DNA of 64,000 nt, taken from the NCBI GenBank assembly GCA_964203235.1, contig CAXNLE010000001.1, positions 1-64,000 on the forward strand, read 5' to 3'. Both the position numbers and the translations under genes were made by a program. Origin of the DNA: BACL27 sp964203235. GTDB lineage: Bacteria > Actinomycetota > Acidimicrobiia > Acidimicrobiales > Ilumatobacteraceae. Numbering within the stretch: the first letter of the stretch is position 1; each line of letters opens with the position of its first letter. The notes beneath the pieces were generated by a model. It saw only the letters and a list, made by a program, of their open reading frames with translations. It ran no database searches and was not told the origin of the DNA. Positions 43,701 to 51,700 of this stretch are shown here, in pieces.

Positions 43701-45123
43701 CTGTGATGGTGCAAACCGTTGTAGAAGTTTGCACGATGCCAGTAATCGCCGAAATATTTGTGAAAGTAAAGTCTGTTCCAGAAGCAGTTGACAAAGTTGT
43801 GCAAGTGATGTTTTCGTTGCCGGTGACTGTGAATGTGATTGTCGCAGATGTAGAAGTTGTATTAGATGCAGCCAAAGTCACAGTCGGAGCAGTCGTATCA
43901 GCAATTGTGACTGCGATCAGGTTGGTTGTTCCGGGTGTGGTGATGGTGAGTGTTGTTTGAGCGTTGCCTGCGGTGTCGGTCATTGAAAATGAGCCGGCTG
44001 CAGTCAGACTTGAGTTAACTGTTACGCCGTTTGCGGTTGCTGTTGATGTTGCTGTGATGGTGCAAACCGTTGCAGAAGTTTGCACGATGCCGGTAATCGC
44101 CGAAATATTGCTGAAAGTAAAGTCTGTTCCAGAAGCAGTTGACAAAGTTGAGCAAGTGATGTTTTCGTTGCCGGTGACAGTGAACGTAATTGTGGCAGAG
44201 TTAGAAGTCGCAGCAGAACGTAACAGAGTCACAGTCGGCGCAGTCGTATCAGCCGTAGCAAGAGTCGTGAAATTTAGGATCGAACCGTAGTAGGTGCCCG
44301 CAAGATCATCCGCACCGAATTCACCAATTGCTCTGAAGTAGTACTGCGTGTTAGCCGTAAGACCAGTAAGGTTTGCTGTTGCAGTCACTGTATTTGTGCC
44401 TGCCGTTCCTCCAGCAACTGTTGTGACACCACTTAAAAGATCTGAAGCAGTGCTGTATTCAAATTTAGGTGTGGTTGAAGTCGATAATGCGCTGATTGAT
44501 CCGTTGAGCGTTGCCGTAGTCGCATTAATTGATGTTGCAGCGTTTGTTGTGGCAGAACCCGACGTTGCAACTGCAGCTTCGACGTTGGCGGCGGTCCATC
44601 CGCCAGCAGGTTTAACTGCCGCGTCTTCGTTAGCCACTTGCTCGTTTAGATCGGCTGCGATGTCAGTAGCCGACACACCGGCCGCAACCGACAAATCATA
44701 GAATGCTTTTGCTGTCATGCGAGTGCACTTCGATAGGTTCGCACCGCCAGACTTCATGAATGCCTTACCGGCATCCGTCCAGTTATCCCCTGTGCCAACG
44801 CCGGAGCCGTCGCTCCAGAACCTATCGCCATCATCATCGCTTCCGGGGATTATGTCTCCCCATGTACCTCCGTTAGCCAAAGTATTATTCCAAACAATTC
44901 CAGTGTGAGAGGTCCTGCCGTGCCCTGCATTGTTGACCGCGCTATTTGACACCGTGATCATGCGGTAGGGATTGGTTGTACTTTTAGTTCGGTGGCAAAT
45001 AGTTACTTTGGCCCCAGCAGCTTGAGCGATTTCGGTGGAGTTAAAGGGGAGAAGAACACTAAAAATTGAGAAAACTACTACAAATGGTCCGAATCGATTA
45101 ATTACTTTCTTTAAGTTTGTCAT
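40711..45123 (-). CDS. Giant repeat-rich surface protein with ICH/GDIIP domains and C-terminal membrane helices
   Basis: A 1470-residue exported protein. Order: signal peptide (to about residue 35); a first ICHxT...NPY...GDIIP domain (about 40-95); an unassigned part with a fibronectin-like segment (about 190-290); three Ig-like repeats of about 115 residues (DTTAPTVTLLRSAATSNSAT onward); a (GSS)n linker; Thr-rich linkers alternating with three more ICH/VCH...HxGDIxPAPxGGCP domains; a Ser/Pro-rich linker; a further domain (about 1060-1330); and about three transmembrane helices (TLWLIVWTVIIGLIVKLSGR) before a charged tail. The repeated His/Cys motifs suggest metal binding or disulfides. Probable adhesin or envelope protein; function unknown. 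Confidence 0.8.
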   Translation of the reverse strand: MTNLKKVINRFGPFVVVFSIFSVLLPFNSTEIAQAAGAKVTICHRTKSTTNPYRMITVSNSAVNNAGHGRTSHTGIVWNNTLANGGTWGDIIPGSDDDGDRFWSDGSGVGTGDNWTDAGKAFMKSGGANLSKCTRMTAKAFYDLSVAAGVSATDIAADLNEQVANEDAAVKPAGGWTAANVEAAVATSGSATTNAATSINATTATLNGSISALSTSTTPKFEYSTASDLLSGVTTVAGGTAGTNTVTATANLTGLTANTQYYFRAIGEFGADDLAGTYYGSILNFTTLATADTTAPTVTLLRSAATSNSATITFTVTGNENITCSTLSTASGTDFTFSNISAITGIVQTSATVCTITATSTATANGVTVNSSLTAAGSFSMTDTAGNAQTTLTITTPGTTNLIAVTIADTTAPTVTLAASNTTSTSATITFTVTGNENITCTTLSTASGTDFTFTNISAITGIVQTSTTVCTITATSTALADGVAVTSTLTAAGSFSMDDTAGNAQTTLTASPKSTVVTRADTTAPTVTLLRSAATSTSATITFTVTGNEDITCSTLSTASGTDFTFSNISAITGIVQTSATVCTITATSTATAGGATVNSSLTAAGSFSMTDTAGNAQTTLTITTLGTTNVIAVTVPTTTTTTVASGSSGSSGSSGSSGSSGSSGSSGSSGSSDSSGSAATTTTTTTATTTTTTTIRATTTTAAPTTTTTVAPLTTTTVSTRRITICHATSSATNPYVTITVDANSLNGHGGHNGDIIPAPSGGCPSRTSANVSGSTTTTVRATTTTVRATTTTTTIRAASTTAPSSTPTTTVSTRRVAICHATSSATNPYLTLTVDANSLNGHGDHGDDIIPAPSGGCPSGSGANVSGSTTTTARATTTTTIRAASTTNVGNTPTTAVRNTPTTNRETTNSQQITTTSINPLTTSTTVNPVRRASALPDSYVRVCHKPSSGGFISLYLTSAAANAHSEHDGDIVPAPAGGCPASGGATENPTSSTTALPGVVTTIQNSFGSTSSTPNNNSSGSASSTPNNNPSGSASSTPEKISEIAPQIVSTVDFGGGSVNSDKVISGSEIVGSPLYSAVGATTKSQRTITQLAQEQFAGFAPNSGALLEIIGARTVGQFATVPGVNLDGFTIAAALNESVSRTVTDFVKIIDSKAVPAPSQIELEEVNKIESTKDEMGRIFFDSGLPTPTRLIDLQSPDKRSWVSASASVRNYAPGTIIYLTITSDPVVISEAVVDEFGNAQVTGVFPANVFGNGAHSLRVVGRRLIDGVAADANGEIKISNEAMNEIRKFDMQSNATVRYIGFNTSGGNTTAIRVVPLRSLYPWWTLWLIVWTVIIGLIVKLSGRTKQKRDLIIGSGLIVLSALPSQYYGWTEIAYPVMYWGEGLTLIGLALWWITPKLKRNKSVEEQNFEEGEEVVKDGQKTLRPRISTGDTPTANKIVSPVSTTQRLNPNFSIIETTTPDETT
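43087..43183. repeat. 9-bp tandem repeats encoding a (Gly-Ser-Ser)n linker
   Basis: About ten copies of a CTGCTACCA/G unit on the + strand, coding for GSS repeats in the giant surface protein. The central copies are identical and the ends diverge (ACT to GCT changes). It is a likely slippage site that could change linker length. Confidence 0.85.
43250..44240. repeat. Three tandem ~345-bp repeats encoding Ig-like domains
   Basis: Blocks starting near 43250, 43600 and 43945 share long near-identical stretches, for example around 43260-43310 and 43955-44005 (GTGTCGGTCATTGAAAATGA). The first and third copies are more alike than either is to the second. Evidence of internal duplication and possible gene conversion in the surface protein gene. 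Confidence 0.8.
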
Positions 45124-45450
45124 TTAATGCTTCTCACCGAATTTTGAATTCATAGCAGTCCTCTCACACTTTTGGACGAATAGTCCTAGCGTTTTCAATC
45201 CATAAGGATAGCGCAAATTGTTATGCGAATGTCACTGAAATGGTAATTTTTTGTCAGATTGTTACGTGTGATGTTTTTGGCCCATTGTTACGGTTACAAA
45301 AGCCCAGCGCTGAGCCGTTGCTGCCCTTGATGTTCCCCGCCTTCAAAAACACATCTGCGCGCTGCCAAGCATGGCTTCGATATGTTTGTTAAATCACGTT
45401 TTTGACGCATGTCAGCGTTAAACCGCCAAATCGACGAAAACAAGTAATCT
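45124..45450. other. Intergenic region with divergent promoters, no convincing gene
   Basis: About 330 bases between two divergent genes. An antisense open frame of 102 codons crosses it but has no family likeness and overlaps the start of the next gene. The segment 45215-45290 is AT-rich and is the likely promoter area for the surface protein; no operator or hairpin stands out. Confidence 0.5.
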
Positions 45451-47385
45451 GTGCCTATGCCTATGCCGAATCGGTTAAATCGCGACAAGGCTGTGCATTT
45501 TGCTTTGATTACGGTCGGCATTGTCGCGGTATTTATGGGCTTTTCGTGGGCCACGCTTTTGATCTGTTGTGTTCTGTTTAGTAGCGCGATTTTTACGGGC
45601 ATTCATCGGTTTTTGCTGTGGCCAGTTGGGTTGATGCTCTCGTTGCTGTTTCTATATGGCAGTTTTGTTGTGGCTTCTAGATTTGGTGCATCAGGAATCT
45701 CAACTCGCTGGGGGCAAGTTTCGCTGATCTGCATGCTGGCCGTATCTGGTGCATGGGCAATATTGCGCCGCGAACTAACTGTGTCTGAACTAGACGGGCC
45801 TGAATTAACCGTGCCTGAACCAGCCGTGCGTGAATCGAAACTAATTTCGACAGCGAAGGCTTTATTGATTTCGGCAATACCGATCGCGGTAATCGCCGTC
45901 GCTTCATTTCAATTGTTGAGCGAGCCAGTGAAGTTAGTTGCCGGCTATACCTATGGCGGCGATCACGGTGGCCATGCGTCGTTCATTCTTGGCATCACCC
46001 AGTGGTGGCGCGATGGCAGCGCGGGGATGGTCTTATCTAATGCGTTTCCGATTTTTGGCTATCCAATTGGAATGCACAATGTTGTTGCCCACGTCGCAGT
46101 CGCGTCAAGCCACACGACAGGCTCACACTTATTTCGAGTTCTTATGTTCGCTGGCTGGTTTGACTTAATTCAGTTTGCGGCATATGTGCAACTCGCTGGT
46201 GTAGTTGCGATCAGATTTATAAAAACCGTTAACCGGTTTGCTGTCATTTTTGCAAACGTCGCAATTTTTGTGATGATGTCGGTGCCGAATATTGTGCAAC
46301 AAATTTTATGGGATGGCTTTTCGACGTCATTAAGTTCAGCCTGGATTTCTTTGATAATTTTCGCTATTTCGTGTCGCAAGTTCACAGTCTTCAAAGGCAA
46401 AGATGTTTTCTCATCGTATTTTCCGTGGGCCATCATTGTCGGTGCGGCGCTTGGCCTTGTCTACCAACTCATTGCAATTCCATTTGTTGTCGTCGCAGTT
46501 GCGTTAGCCGGCCAGTGGGTACTGCGTCGTTTTGGTATTGATCTGCGTTCGGCGAGTAAACGCAACATGTCGATCAAACTTGTTGCGATTGCGCTGTTGA
46601 CAGTGCTGATTGTCGCTGCGCTCTACGGCCCAAACGGAATGAACGGCCCAGTATTTCGTACATTTACAATGCAGGGTGCAACACGCAAACCAGGTCTGAT
46701 GTATGTGGGTTGGCTCTCGGTCGTGACGATTTTGTTAGCAATTTTTCTGCCATGGTTGGCGCGAAAAAAGAAACTTCTATTTGACGGCAATGACAAATGG
46801 ATAATTTTGCCACTGGTTGGCGTCACCTATTTAATTTTCTTAATTCTGATGCGCACCGATCAATATTCGTGGACAGACACACCGTATTACTCAATCAAAA
46901 TGATTTGGCAGATTCTTTTCATAACGATGCCACTTCTAGTTTCATATTCGGTAGTTATTATCGACGCGGCGTTACAAAAGTCGTCGATATCATTTCGTAA
47001 TTTTGTGAAGTATGGCCTTGTATGCGCAGCGCTAGGGCATAGTTTCACCGGAAATTATACTCCGTTAGTCGCGAGAGAGCACCGAAGCAATATGTGGTTC
47101 GCAAATGGCATTAGCCAAGTTGACTTTGATAAACCTCAACATCGAATCATCGCTTATTGGAATCTCGATCTTCAAGGCATTTATGTTGGTAACCGAGTGT
47201 TAGATGTTGTCACCGCAACTCGCTTACCAGTTCGTACATGGTTTGACGGCGGCCCAACCGAAGTCTGCAAGTTCGTGATCAAAGAAAAAGTTGATGAGAT
47301 TATTACTGCCCAGGGTGGTGCTGAGTTAATGCAGCAATCAGGTTGCCCAACAACTGGTGTCACTTATATTGAGAGTCGACCCTAA
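45451..47385 (+). CDS. Large polytopic membrane protein, function unknown
   Basis: About 644 residues; GTG at 45451 or ATG at 45457/45463. It has 12-14 predicted helices. A hydrophilic segment after the third helix has a short repeat (ELTVSELDGPELTVPEPAVR). An extracytoplasmic-looking segment has GGDHGGHASFILGITQWWRD and FPIFGYPIGMHN, which resembles the acidic loop of GT-C glycosyltransferases or of DUF-type polytopic enzymes. No firm family assignment is possible. A short soluble C-terminal tail follows the last helix (FDGGPTEVCKFVIKEKVDEI). Confidence 0.7.
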   Translation: MPMPMPNRLNRDKAVHFALITVGIVAVFMGFSWATLLICCVLFSSAIFTGIHRFLLWPVGLMLSLLFLYGSFVVASRFGASGISTRWGQVSLICMLAVSGAWAILRRELTVSELDGPELTVPEPAVRESKLISTAKALLISAIPIAVIAVASFQLLSEPVKLVAGYTYGGDHGGHASFILGITQWWRDGSAGMVLSNAFPIFGYPIGMHNVVAHVAVASSHTTGSHLFRVLMFAGWFDLIQFAAYVQLAGVVAIRFIKTVNRFAVIFANVAIFVMMSVPNIVQQILWDGFSTSLSSAWISLIIFAISCRKFTVFKGKDVFSSYFPWAIIVGAALGLVYQLIAIPFVVVAVALAGQWVLRRFGIDLRSASKRNMSIKLVAIALLTVLIVAALYGPNGMNGPVFRTFTMQGATRKPGLMYVGWLSVVTILLAIFLPWLARKKKLLFDGNDKWIILPLVGVTYLIFLILMRTDQYSWTDTPYYSIKMIWQILFITMPLLVSYSVVIIDAALQKSSISFRNFVKYGLVCAALGHSFTGNYTPLVAREHRSNMWFANGISQVDFDKPQHRIIAYWNLDLQGIYVGNRVLDVVTATRLPVRTWFDGGPTEVCKFVIKEKVDEIITAQGGAELMQQSGCPTTGVTYIESRP

Positions 47386-47416
47386 AAGCTCGCCACAAAT
47401 TGCTGTTTCATTACTG

Positions 47417-47433
47417 TAGCACATGGTGCTACA
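47417..47433. promoter_or_regulatory. Predicted operator of the Phd/PIN toxin-antitoxin operon
   Basis: GTAGCACATGGTGCTAC is a near-perfect palindrome (GTAGCAC / GTGCTAC around ATG) 10 bases before the antitoxin ATG. Phd-type antitoxins autorepress from such sites. Confidence 0.7.
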
Positions 47434-47442
47434 CTTAACAAT

Positions 47443-47697
47443 ATGGCTCAAACAATCTCCCAACGCGAACTTCGCAATGACAGCGGCAAGATCATGCGCC
47501 GCCTCGACCAGGGTGAAAGTTTCGTCATAACCCGCAACGGTCAGCCAGTTGGTGAACTTACTCCACTACGTCGGCATCGGTTCGTCTCATGCGACGCTGT
47601 GGCTGCGATGTTCTCTTGCGCCCTCGGCATCGACTTCGATCGATTTAGGGCCGATCTTGATGCGCATGCAAGCCAAGATTTTGAACCCCGTGGATGA
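47443..47697 (+). CDS. Phd/YefM-type antitoxin
   Basis: An 84-residue antitoxin: MAQTISQRELRNDSGKIMRR, then GESFVITRNGQPVGELTP, the Phd DNA-binding/dimer domain. The tail (residues 50-84) binds the toxin. The TA promoter has an inverted repeat GTAGCACATGGTGCTAC at 47417-47433, a likely autoregulatory operator. Its stop lies in a repeat shared with the toxin start. Confidence 0.88.
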   Translation: MAQTISQRELRNDSGKIMRRLDQGESFVITRNGQPVGELTPLRRHRFVSCDAVAAMFSCALGIDFDRFRADLDAHASQDFEPRG

Positions 47698-47723
47698 ACC
47701 TCGTGATTGAACCCCGTGAATGA
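47681..47723. repeat. 17-bp direct repeat at the antitoxin/toxin junction
   Basis: TTGAACCCCGTGGATGA (47681-47697) and TTGAACCCCGTGAATGA (47707-47723) differ at one base. The first encodes the last residues and stop of the antitoxin; the second spans the toxin start. It looks like a short tandem duplication that separated two formerly overlapping genes. Confidence 0.75.
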
Positions 47724-48126
47724 GCCCCGTCGAGCGCAAGGTCTCCTCGATACATCGGTGATTATCGACCTTGAAAAAATCGACAGAGTTAATTTGCCTA
47801 TCGATATTGCCGTGAGCGCAATCACCATGGCAGAACTCGCTGCTGGTCCGTTTGCAACAACCGATGTCGATGAGCGTGCTCGTCGACAAGACCGTCTTCA
47901 ACGGGCTGAGGCAATCTTTGATCCTCTTCCTTTTGATATTGAGGCGGCGCGTGCATACGGGCGAATCTATGCCGCGGTCGCCAACTCAGGTCGAAAGGCT
48001 AGAGGTGCACGTGCCGTAGATCTTTTGATTGCTGCAACCGCGTGTGCTCTAGGGTTGCCACTATTCACGAGAAATCCGGATGACTTCAAGGGGCTAGAAA
48101 AATTAGTCGAAGTCATCCCAGTGTGA
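47716..48126 (+). CDS. VapC-like PIN-domain toxin
   Basis: About 136 residues from the GTG at 47716 (MNEPRRAQGLLDTSVIIDLE); a TTG at 47707 is the alternative. PIN acidic residues: D in LLDTSVIIDLE, E in ITMAELAAGPF, D in ARAVDLLIAATAC and in FTRNPDDFKGL. It pairs with the preceding Phd-type antitoxin. Confidence 0.9.
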   Translation: MNEPRRAQGLLDTSVIIDLEKIDRVNLPIDIAVSAITMAELAAGPFATTDVDERARRQDRLQRAEAIFDPLPFDIEAARAYGRIYAAVANSGRKARGARAVDLLIAATACALGLPLFTRNPDDFKGLEKLVEVIPV

Positions 48127-48183
48127 CGCACCACGCGATAATTTGTATCCACAAATAAATTTAATTCTGGCTACCATTTTTTT

Positions 48184-48471
48184 ATGGACCCGACAACAAA
48201 CGACCACAGCATTGAAGTCGGTATTCGCGAACTCAAAAATCAACTGAGCCACTACATCGACCAAGTCTGTGCCGGAAAGCAAATCATTGTTACGGAACAT
48301 GGCAAACCGGTCGCCAGGCTGACCGCGCTTACAGAGGCTGATGATCGTCTGGCGCGATTGATTGCATCTGGTGCAGTTCGTCCTGCGGTCAAGCCGAAAA
48401 GCCCACGGCCACGCGGACGTTTTAAGGCAACTGGGTCGGTAAGTGAAATCGTTATCAATGAGCGCCGATGA
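48184..48471 (+). CDS. Phd/YefM-type antitoxin, orphaned
   Basis: A 95-residue protein: EVGIRELKNQLSHYIDQVCA, GKQIIVTEHGKPVARLTALT, then a basic Pro-rich tail. The fold is that of the Phd family. Its stop overlaps the start of a PIN remnant (48468-48673), so it has lost its working toxin. Confidence 0.88.
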   Translation: MDPTTNDHSIEVGIRELKNQLSHYIDQVCAGKQIIVTEHGKPVARLTALTEADDRLARLIASGAVRPAVKPKSPRPRGRFKATGSVSEIVINERR

Positions 48472-48673
48472 TTACCTACTTTGAGACGTCGGCGTTCATC
48501 AAATGGCAGATGCGTGTGACGTCACCAAGACAGAGAAACTTCGTGCATACGACGCTGTTCATCTCGCGTCAGCACTAAAAATTGGTGCGGCTATCTTTGC
48601 CAGTGCAGATGCAGACCTGTGCCGTGCAGCAAATCGACAAGGTCTCAACACTTTTAATCCTGGGATGAACTGA
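48468..48673 (+). pseudogene. Decayed PIN-domain toxin (VapC-like) with internal deletion and frameshift
   Basis: The ATG at 48468 overlaps the antitoxin stop. The N-terminus MITYFETSAFIKWQM is a normal PIN start. In another frame, the C-terminal part follows almost at once: KLRAYDAVHLASALKIGAAI then FASADADLCRAANRQGLNTF and a TGA at 48671. The middle of the domain (about 70 residues) is missing and the reading frame changes, so no active toxin can be made. A 56-codon frame from the ATG at 48502 covers the C-terminal piece. Confidence 0.85.
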
Positions 48674-48797
48674 CCAATCGCTTACATCGATAGCCAACGC
48701 TAAAACTTCTAGGTATTTGGCACACCACCGGCGCCGAAATTTATTGCACAGCCAGTGAGTCTGTTGATGCCGCCAAAGCCAACTTGATATTTAACGA

Positions 48798-51700
48798 TTA
48801 ACCAAAAGCTCGAATCGCACGGACGGAGTATCCTGTGTCGTACTTGCCCCAGGTTAATAGCTGGTCGCCAGTGGAGAAATTCTGAACAATCGCTGTGCTG
48901 ATACCAGTTTCAGAAGATCCCCAATAAGGCGCAGCCGAAAAACCAGTTGCGTTTAAGCCCGTGTTCAATGAACCTGTGCTATCGCAGCGAACTGCTTGGT
49001 TAGCAGCGGTTGTGCTCTGCCCTCGTTGCCATTTACATAATTGGTTGAGCTCATCTTTCGATGGCAAATGCCAGTCTGTTTTGCTGTTGTTCGTGTAGGC
49101 CCACGCCTTACCCGGTGCATAAGCACTCGTTGCAGCAGACCCAGCCGTCGTGATGCGAGCGTATGCCTGATTTGTATTCGCCATACCCATACCAATTGCT
49201 GTTGCTGCAGTGCGCAACGCGCCTTGAGCGGCGGAGGTGCCTGAGTAAATACTATTTTCATCGCATCTCATATTTCCGGTAGTAGACTCATCGGCATAGC
49301 AAAACGCGGTACTAGTTGCCCAAGTGCTTACTGATGAATCAGACGGTGCAGCCTCTAAGTATCTACAGGCTGTAGCGCAGTCTGAACCTGTTGAAGTGAA
49401 GTCTGCTGCAGCAACATAGAAGACTCTTCCACCGCCTGGGCCGGTGTCACCAACTATGCATGTTCCACCTGTGGCACACGAAGCAGTAACGGTAATGGAA
49501 TGTGATGTGCTGGTTAAAGCTCCTGACGAGTACGTAATCGTGTAGGTGCCCGAACCAGCAGTGATACCAAGGTTTGAAAATGTGGCTATACCGTTTACTG
49601 CGGTTGCAGTCGTTGTGCCGATTAGCGTGCCACTGCTGATCGAGGCGGTAACTGTTGCAGTTGAGTTAGTCACCGTATTACTCGAAACGTCTTGAATTGT
49701 GATTACTGGTTGAGTTGTAAATGCAATACTTGAGACTGAGCCAGCGGCCGCTGTTGTAGTCGCAAGTTTTGTAGCGGGGCCGCACAAGACTATATTCGCG
49801 TAACTGTAGGTTGAAGAGCCAACAGCGAAGCCATTGTCAGGTGCATTTGTGCCGAACTCAACAACCGAGTAAAGCAGACCATAAGTACTAGAGATGTCAT
49901 TCCATGACCCAAAACTACTGTTCCAGTTTGTTACTGCGTAGTCTTCGCCGGTAACAGACGAGCCGGTAGAATTATTAGGCTCACCGCTCGCCCAACTTGC
50001 GAAATTGATTCCATCAGTCGTGTATCTGCTGCCAGCTGCAGCCCCGCTCCAAAATTGTTTGCCTGCTTCGTCTATTGGTGAGCCACCATTGGTATCCCAT
50101 TTCCAAACGCCTTCAACTAGATCGTCAGTTGCACCTATCCAAATATCTGTAGCTAATGCAATGTTGCTACTAATAAAGCTGTTTTCTGCAGTTGAAGTAA
50201 TTGTCGCTAAGTAGCCTGTCTGACCTTGGTAGCTCATTGCTTTTGCGGCATCGCGAGCGCCAGTTGTCGCTGTGGCGTAATTAAGTCGTTTTGGGTTCAG
50301 ATAGTAAAAGTGACCGTTGAAAGCGTTCAAATAGTAACTCGCATTCTCTAACGAGGCGGTGACTTTTACTGAAGTTGAACTCACATTTGCAGCCCCACCG
50401 ACATACCTTAAAGTTGCCAGTACAGCATTTACGTTGGCGAGCGTGCCAGTAAATACTGTTGAGGTGAAATTTGTGTTGATCGCAACGCTGTACCCAGTCT
50501 TGGCTGTTGCTCCGCTGTTAGAAGTTATTTGCAGGTTTCCACCAGTTGGTGCATTCACCAATGCAACTGACACTAAATATGTGCTGCCATCTGCAAGACC
50601 ACCAACTGAGATTCCCGAAAGAGCTGTTGTTGCACTTGTTGTTACACAAGTTGAGGTCGGTGCGGTAACTGCGGCAGCCGTGACCGTCACTGTGACACTC
50701 GCAGAAGTCACAGATGTCAGGCCAGAACTTGCAAAAGTGAGTGTGTAGGTGCCGGCGGATGCTGTGAGTGTCAAGTTTGTGAACTCTGCGTAGCCACCTG
50801 TTGTTGTCATTGAAGTTGTGCCGCTTAAGGTTCCGCCTGACGCCGTGACGGTGATTGCTGTGCCCGTAGTAGTGACTAAATCACCCGAAGAGTTAACAAG
50901 TTTTATTTTCGGGTCTGTGCTGAAAGTGGTTGGAGACTCGCCACCCACAGGTTGAGTTTCCATTGCCAGCGCAGTCGCCACGCTTGAAATCGTCACGGTT
51001 GATGCGTCGCTTGCCGAACTTGGGCCAGTTAAGCCGAGGCTGTCGATTACGCTGCTTGCTGCGAGTCGCACAATTACTGTGCCGTCTGAACTGCATACGA
51101 CAGTCAGTGTGAATGTGATGCCGTAAGAGTTTGGTATCGAAAATGTGCACGAGGTCGCCGTGCCTGCGTTTGAGAAATCACTTGAAGTGAGCCCAGAGAT
51201 GCGCTTGTTAAATGTGACTGTGTATGAAAGTGTTCGTGACACTGTTGGTGTGGCGGGTGAGGTGAAAGTAACTGTTGGCGCTGTGTTGGCAGCAGTTGTT
51301 GTTGTGGCGATACCCGAGATGCCAGGCGTGAACGGTGAAACAGTTGTTGCCGCCAAACGTATCCATCGTCCACGAACTTGAGACAGTGCAAACGGTGGCT
51401 GAGATGTTGCAAGTCGCGAGTCATATGTAAACGATTTGCTGTAGCCAGCAGTAGTGGCACCAGTGGTCGCATTAATTGTGCCCAACGCGCCAAGTTCTCT
51501 TGCCACGATCGCACCGTAAAGATAAAGCGGATAAGCAGGTGCGCTTGACAAATCTGTCGAAGCGGTCTGAACAATGCCTTGACCTGCAGTTAATGATGGA
51601 GCAAGCAATAAGGCTTCAATTGTTCTTGATGCTCCAGTAAAACTGATGTTGATGTTTCCCGCTGTTGAAACGATGCTCAGCATGTCATCAACTTGCGAAG

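Noticed and set aside
42932..44290. Rightward open frames opposite the giant surface protein
   Set aside because: They are antisense to repeat-rich coding sequence, their Val/Ala-rich proteins mirror the repeats, and they lack ribosome sites.
45294..45602. Small reverse gene between the surface protein and the membrane protein
   Set aside because: It overlaps the start of a well-supported divergent gene, has no ribosome site of note and no family likeness.
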